A stretch of 64,000 nt of DNA, from the NCBI GenBank assembly GCA_028095005.1, contig CM051462.1, forward strand, positions 83,773,846 to 83,837,845. Direction: 5' to 3'. Below, piece by piece: positions 61,301-64,000 of this stretch. Every line of letters starts with the position of its first letter. Position 1 is the stretch's first letter. The notes under the pieces are model-generated. The model searched no databases. It had not been told where the DNA came from and was given only the letters and a program-made list of their open reading frames with translations. The position numbers and the translations under genes were made by a program. This DNA is from Rhynchospora pubera. Its lineage: Eukaryota; Streptophyta; Magnoliopsida; Poales; Cyperaceae.

Positions 61301-62009
61301 ATATGTTATTAATTCAAAAAGCTTGGGTTACACAATGTAATTACTCATATAAAGTGGAAATAATGCAATTATGAGTATCATTTGATCATTTCAATCATTT
61401 CTGGATTCATTCTAAGTCATTTGATCTCAATAATTTACATTTAAACTATTTATACCGTGTAGAATATCATTCATTAATTATTTATTCAAAAATATTTGAT
61501 TATACATGGTAATTACGCATATAAAATGCAAATAATGCAATTCTGAATAAACATTGAGCATTTCAATCGTTTTTGGATTCATTCTAACTAAGTCATTTCA
61601 TCGTAGTAATCTACATTGAAACTTTTTATACTGTCCAGAATATGATTCACATGCTATTTATTGAAAACGATTGGATTATACTAATTACGCATATAAAGTG
61701 CAAATAATGCAATTCTGCGTATTATTTGAGAATTTCAATCGTTTATGCATTCATTCTAACTCATTTCATGTCAATAATCTACATTTAAACTCTTTGTACT
61801 GTCTATAATATGATTCATATGTTATTTATTCAAAAAGATTGGATTATATATGATAATTACGCATATAAAGTGCAAAAAATGGTTGGTCAGAGAAAATGGA
61901 ATAAGAAGGAGACAAAAGGGCAAGTCTGAGGTCCTGATAATGCACAAAACGAGCAGAGATGTAGACATGTAGGGATATTTTGATCATAATATTTAACATC
62001 TGATTTTTC

Positions 62010-62153
62010 ATATTTAAAATATGTTTAAAAATAATGAAAATAATCTATATCCAAACAAAATCGAATTAGAGGAATTTATATCCAATTAATTTTGAAAATT
62101 AGAGGGGTTTATATCCGAATAGAAATAATTAGAAGTGTTCATATCTAATTTTT
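62010..62153 (-). repeat. Right inverted repeat bracketing the satellite block
   Basis: Inverted counterpart of 43479-43619. It lies about 130 bp beyond the last recognisable monomer. The 61880-62009 stretch between is not satellite and has no counterpart on the left that I could see. Confidence 0.6.
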
Positions 62154-63182
62154 CTAATTTAAAAATAAGTTGGAAGACTTGATCCTGATTTATCTTTCAA
62201 AAAAGAAAATAAAAATCCAAGGTACGTTTCCGGCATGGCATATTCTTTGAATATGATGTTCTGTTGCTTTTCTATTGTTGAAATTTAATTGCTAGGAACA
62301 AAAATTATGTAACTCGCAGCCTCTTGGATACTTAATCATTACGGGTCTGATTAATTAATTATTACCTTATTATGGGAATATCCAGTCCTCATGGAAACCT
62401 TTTTTTTTTAAATTCATGTGCACTCTATTTTGTTTTTCTTTTTTTCACTTTGTTTGTCTATTTTTATGAGCAATTAATATAGTAAAATTTCGTTTTAGAA
62501 AAATAACATATTATCACGGATTAATGGTGATAATGTTAGAATTGTTAATTTTAATTTATGTAATGACTCTAAGGCTCTTTTTTTTATTTAGAAAATAAAA
62601 AATTCGTCATTTTATGTGTTGCATAGGAGATATAGTTGGCATAATGATTATATAGTGCAGTTTTAAATATATTTTGCATTCTAAGCGGTAATAATGTAAT
62701 ATTGATTGTTTAAAAAATATTTTCTGAAGTCAAGTGTCTCTTCCTCTACTAATTGTTAAAATTTAGAAAAGTTATTAATAAAATTTTATTGTCGGTGTGG
62801 TGATTAATTGCCAATGACCTTTAAAAAAATAACAGATAATAAATGCGACACCCCATGCTTATACTCCCCGCACTAAAGAACGTGTGAGGGTAAGATATCT
62901 TCTTCGTGTTCGTCACGAATGTCGCAACAAAAAGAAATAATAATAACAAAAAATAAAATAGTCGGGTATAAAATTCAGTACCAATTATTTAAAGATACAA
63001 CTTCACTGTAATTAATTTATATCACAATATTTTCAATACGATTGAATTAACCACACAATACAAATAATATATTATACAGAAATAAATAAGTATATATTTT
63101 TCAGACTAAAAAGAGTTTGTATTTTTCACAATAACAATCCAAGCAATTCAGTTCCTTCCAGTAAGCAAAGATCAGAATCATC
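62154..63182. other. AT-rich intergenic
   Basis: No gene recognised. A short patch around 62850-62930 (GCGACACCCCATGCTT, CGTCACGAATGTCGCAAC) is less AT-rich and may be repeat-derived. Confidence 0.4.
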
Positions 63183-63190
63183 GACAATTC

Positions 63191-63367
63191 CAGGGGCGGA
63201 GCCAAGGCAGGGGCCTTAGTGGGCTTGGCCTCCCCACATTTTTTAATTTTACTAAAAATCACAAGGTAAATTGCATAAAGGTATGAACAAATATGTAGAA
63301 TGGCCCCTTCAACAAATAAAATTTATAGATTGGCCCCATTTATATTGTTTTTTTGGCTTCGCCCCTG
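63191..63367. mobile_element. hAT MITE, 177 bp
   Basis: Ends CAGGGGCGGAGCCA and TGGCTTCGCCCCTG, the type widespread in plant hAT MITEs. Flanking octamers GACAATTC (63183-63190) and GACAACTC (63368-63375) match at 7 of 8 bases. Confidence 0.85.
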
Positions 63368-63602
63368 GACAACTCCCATATAAGTAAGAACCACATCTCC
63401 ATAACATGGATCATTGACTTAATTCAATTAACCACATCTATTTCAGATTACAACAAAATTTGATATTCCGTAAAATATATCAATCACGATTTCAACAAAT
63501 AAATTGAATCAAATTAACCAAATTATATTCGAATCAATATATCAATACGATAATTAAATTATAGAGAAATTTGATTATTTGATGATTGATGATTCATAAA
63601 TC

Positions 63603-64000
63603 CACTACTAGAATGTCAATTATTTGCTTCGCAAAAAGGCGTCTCTATTCCGACACGAAAAGCTATCTGCGTCCACCTAAAGACGCTACCTAAGCGACTC
63701 AGATACTCTAGCCGCTAATAATAAACATCTGTGTCGCGAGGACGCGGATTACTTAACGCGTCTCTATATCTGTGTCGGGATAACGACGCTTACCATGTTC
63801 TCCGATCGCTTATTCAAACAGTAAGCGCGTCTCTATTTAGACGTTACTATGTCGGTATACCGACGCCTTTATTAAGCGACCCAGATAATATATTGTCAGA
63901 ATTTTAGCGGGACCCACAACCTATTAGAGTCAATATAGCGACGCCTTTGCTCGCCGAAACAGAAAACTTATTGTCAGAATTTAGTGGGGTCCACTGTATC
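63603..64000. mobile_element. CACTA transposon terminus, continuing past the window
   Basis: Starts CACTACTAGAATGTC, then subterminal repeats: GCGACCCAGATAATATATTG, TTGTCAGAATTTTAGCGGGA and related words such as AAGCGACTCAGATA. The other end and any transposase lie outside. Confidence 0.75.

Larger units (their letters stand above)
44130..61880 (+). repeat. Satellite array, monomer about 172 bp
   Basis: Roughly 100 diverged head-to-tail copies of an AT-rich unit, interrupted at 44562-45833 and 58124-58325. One unit, counted by hand, is 172 bp. It includes in order TTCTAAGTCATTTCATC, ACAATAATCTACATTTAAAC, TTTATACTGTCTAGAATATG, ATTCATATGTTATTTATTC, GGTAATTACGCATATAAAGT and GAGTATCATTTGAGCATTTC. 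The length is in the range of centromeric and other plant satellites (about 150-180 bp). Monomers carry many small changes and truncations, and blocks of many monomers are duplicated. Frames inside (for example 60 codons at 49135 and 54629) are by-products. Confidence 0.95.

Overview
The window looks like nuclear DNA of a flowering plant, most likely a eudicot. It is AT-rich, its genes are split by GT-AG introns, and its proteins belong to plant families: a GT37 fucosyltransferase, a malectin-like/LRR protein, a DnaJ-type zinc-finger protein and a calmodulin-like protein. Transposons are dense and include hAT, Mutator-like, Harbinger-like and CACTA ends, solo LTRs and long-inverted-repeat MITEs. 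The genus cannot be told from the sequence. No rRNA, tRNA or CRISPR was recognised.

Layout. 1-6.8 kb: two fucosyltransferase copies, tail to tail. The left copy (1-422, +) is the 3' end only and carries a nonsense codon. The right copy (4716-6782, -) is a complete two-exon gene of 546 codons. Their 3' flanks form an interrupted inverted repeat. 6.8-22.4 kb: a graveyard of transposons, many dated by target-site duplications (TSDs): a CACTA end, a solo LTR, hAT elements, a Mutator-like element with captured GA-rich sequence, a 1.8-kb Harbinger-like element, a plant-mobile-domain remnant and a MITE nested inside a MITE. 22.4-27.1 kb: a complete-looking hAT transposon with an 8-bp TSD and a five-exon transposase model of 697 codons. 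27.1-35.0 kb: more MITEs, several sitting in TA microsatellites, and a 3.7-kb element with gene remnants. 35.7-42.9 kb: the only gene-rich stretch, with three plus-strand genes (malectin-like/LRR protein, DnaJ-type zinc-finger protein, EF-hand protein). 43.5-62.2 kb: about 17.7 kb of a roughly 172-bp satellite, broken by a solo-LTR-like insertion and a MITE, containing multi-kilobase internal duplications and bracketed by an imperfect inverted repeat. 62.2-64 kb: AT-rich DNA with a hAT MITE and the start of a CACTA element.

The genes do not form a pathway. The main interest is structural: the satellite block with its bracketing inverted repeats and duplication history, the intact hAT element, the family of long-inverted-repeat MITEs, and the inverted fucosyltransferase duplication. 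Exon models were made by eye from splice sites and reading phase; transcripts would be needed to confirm them.
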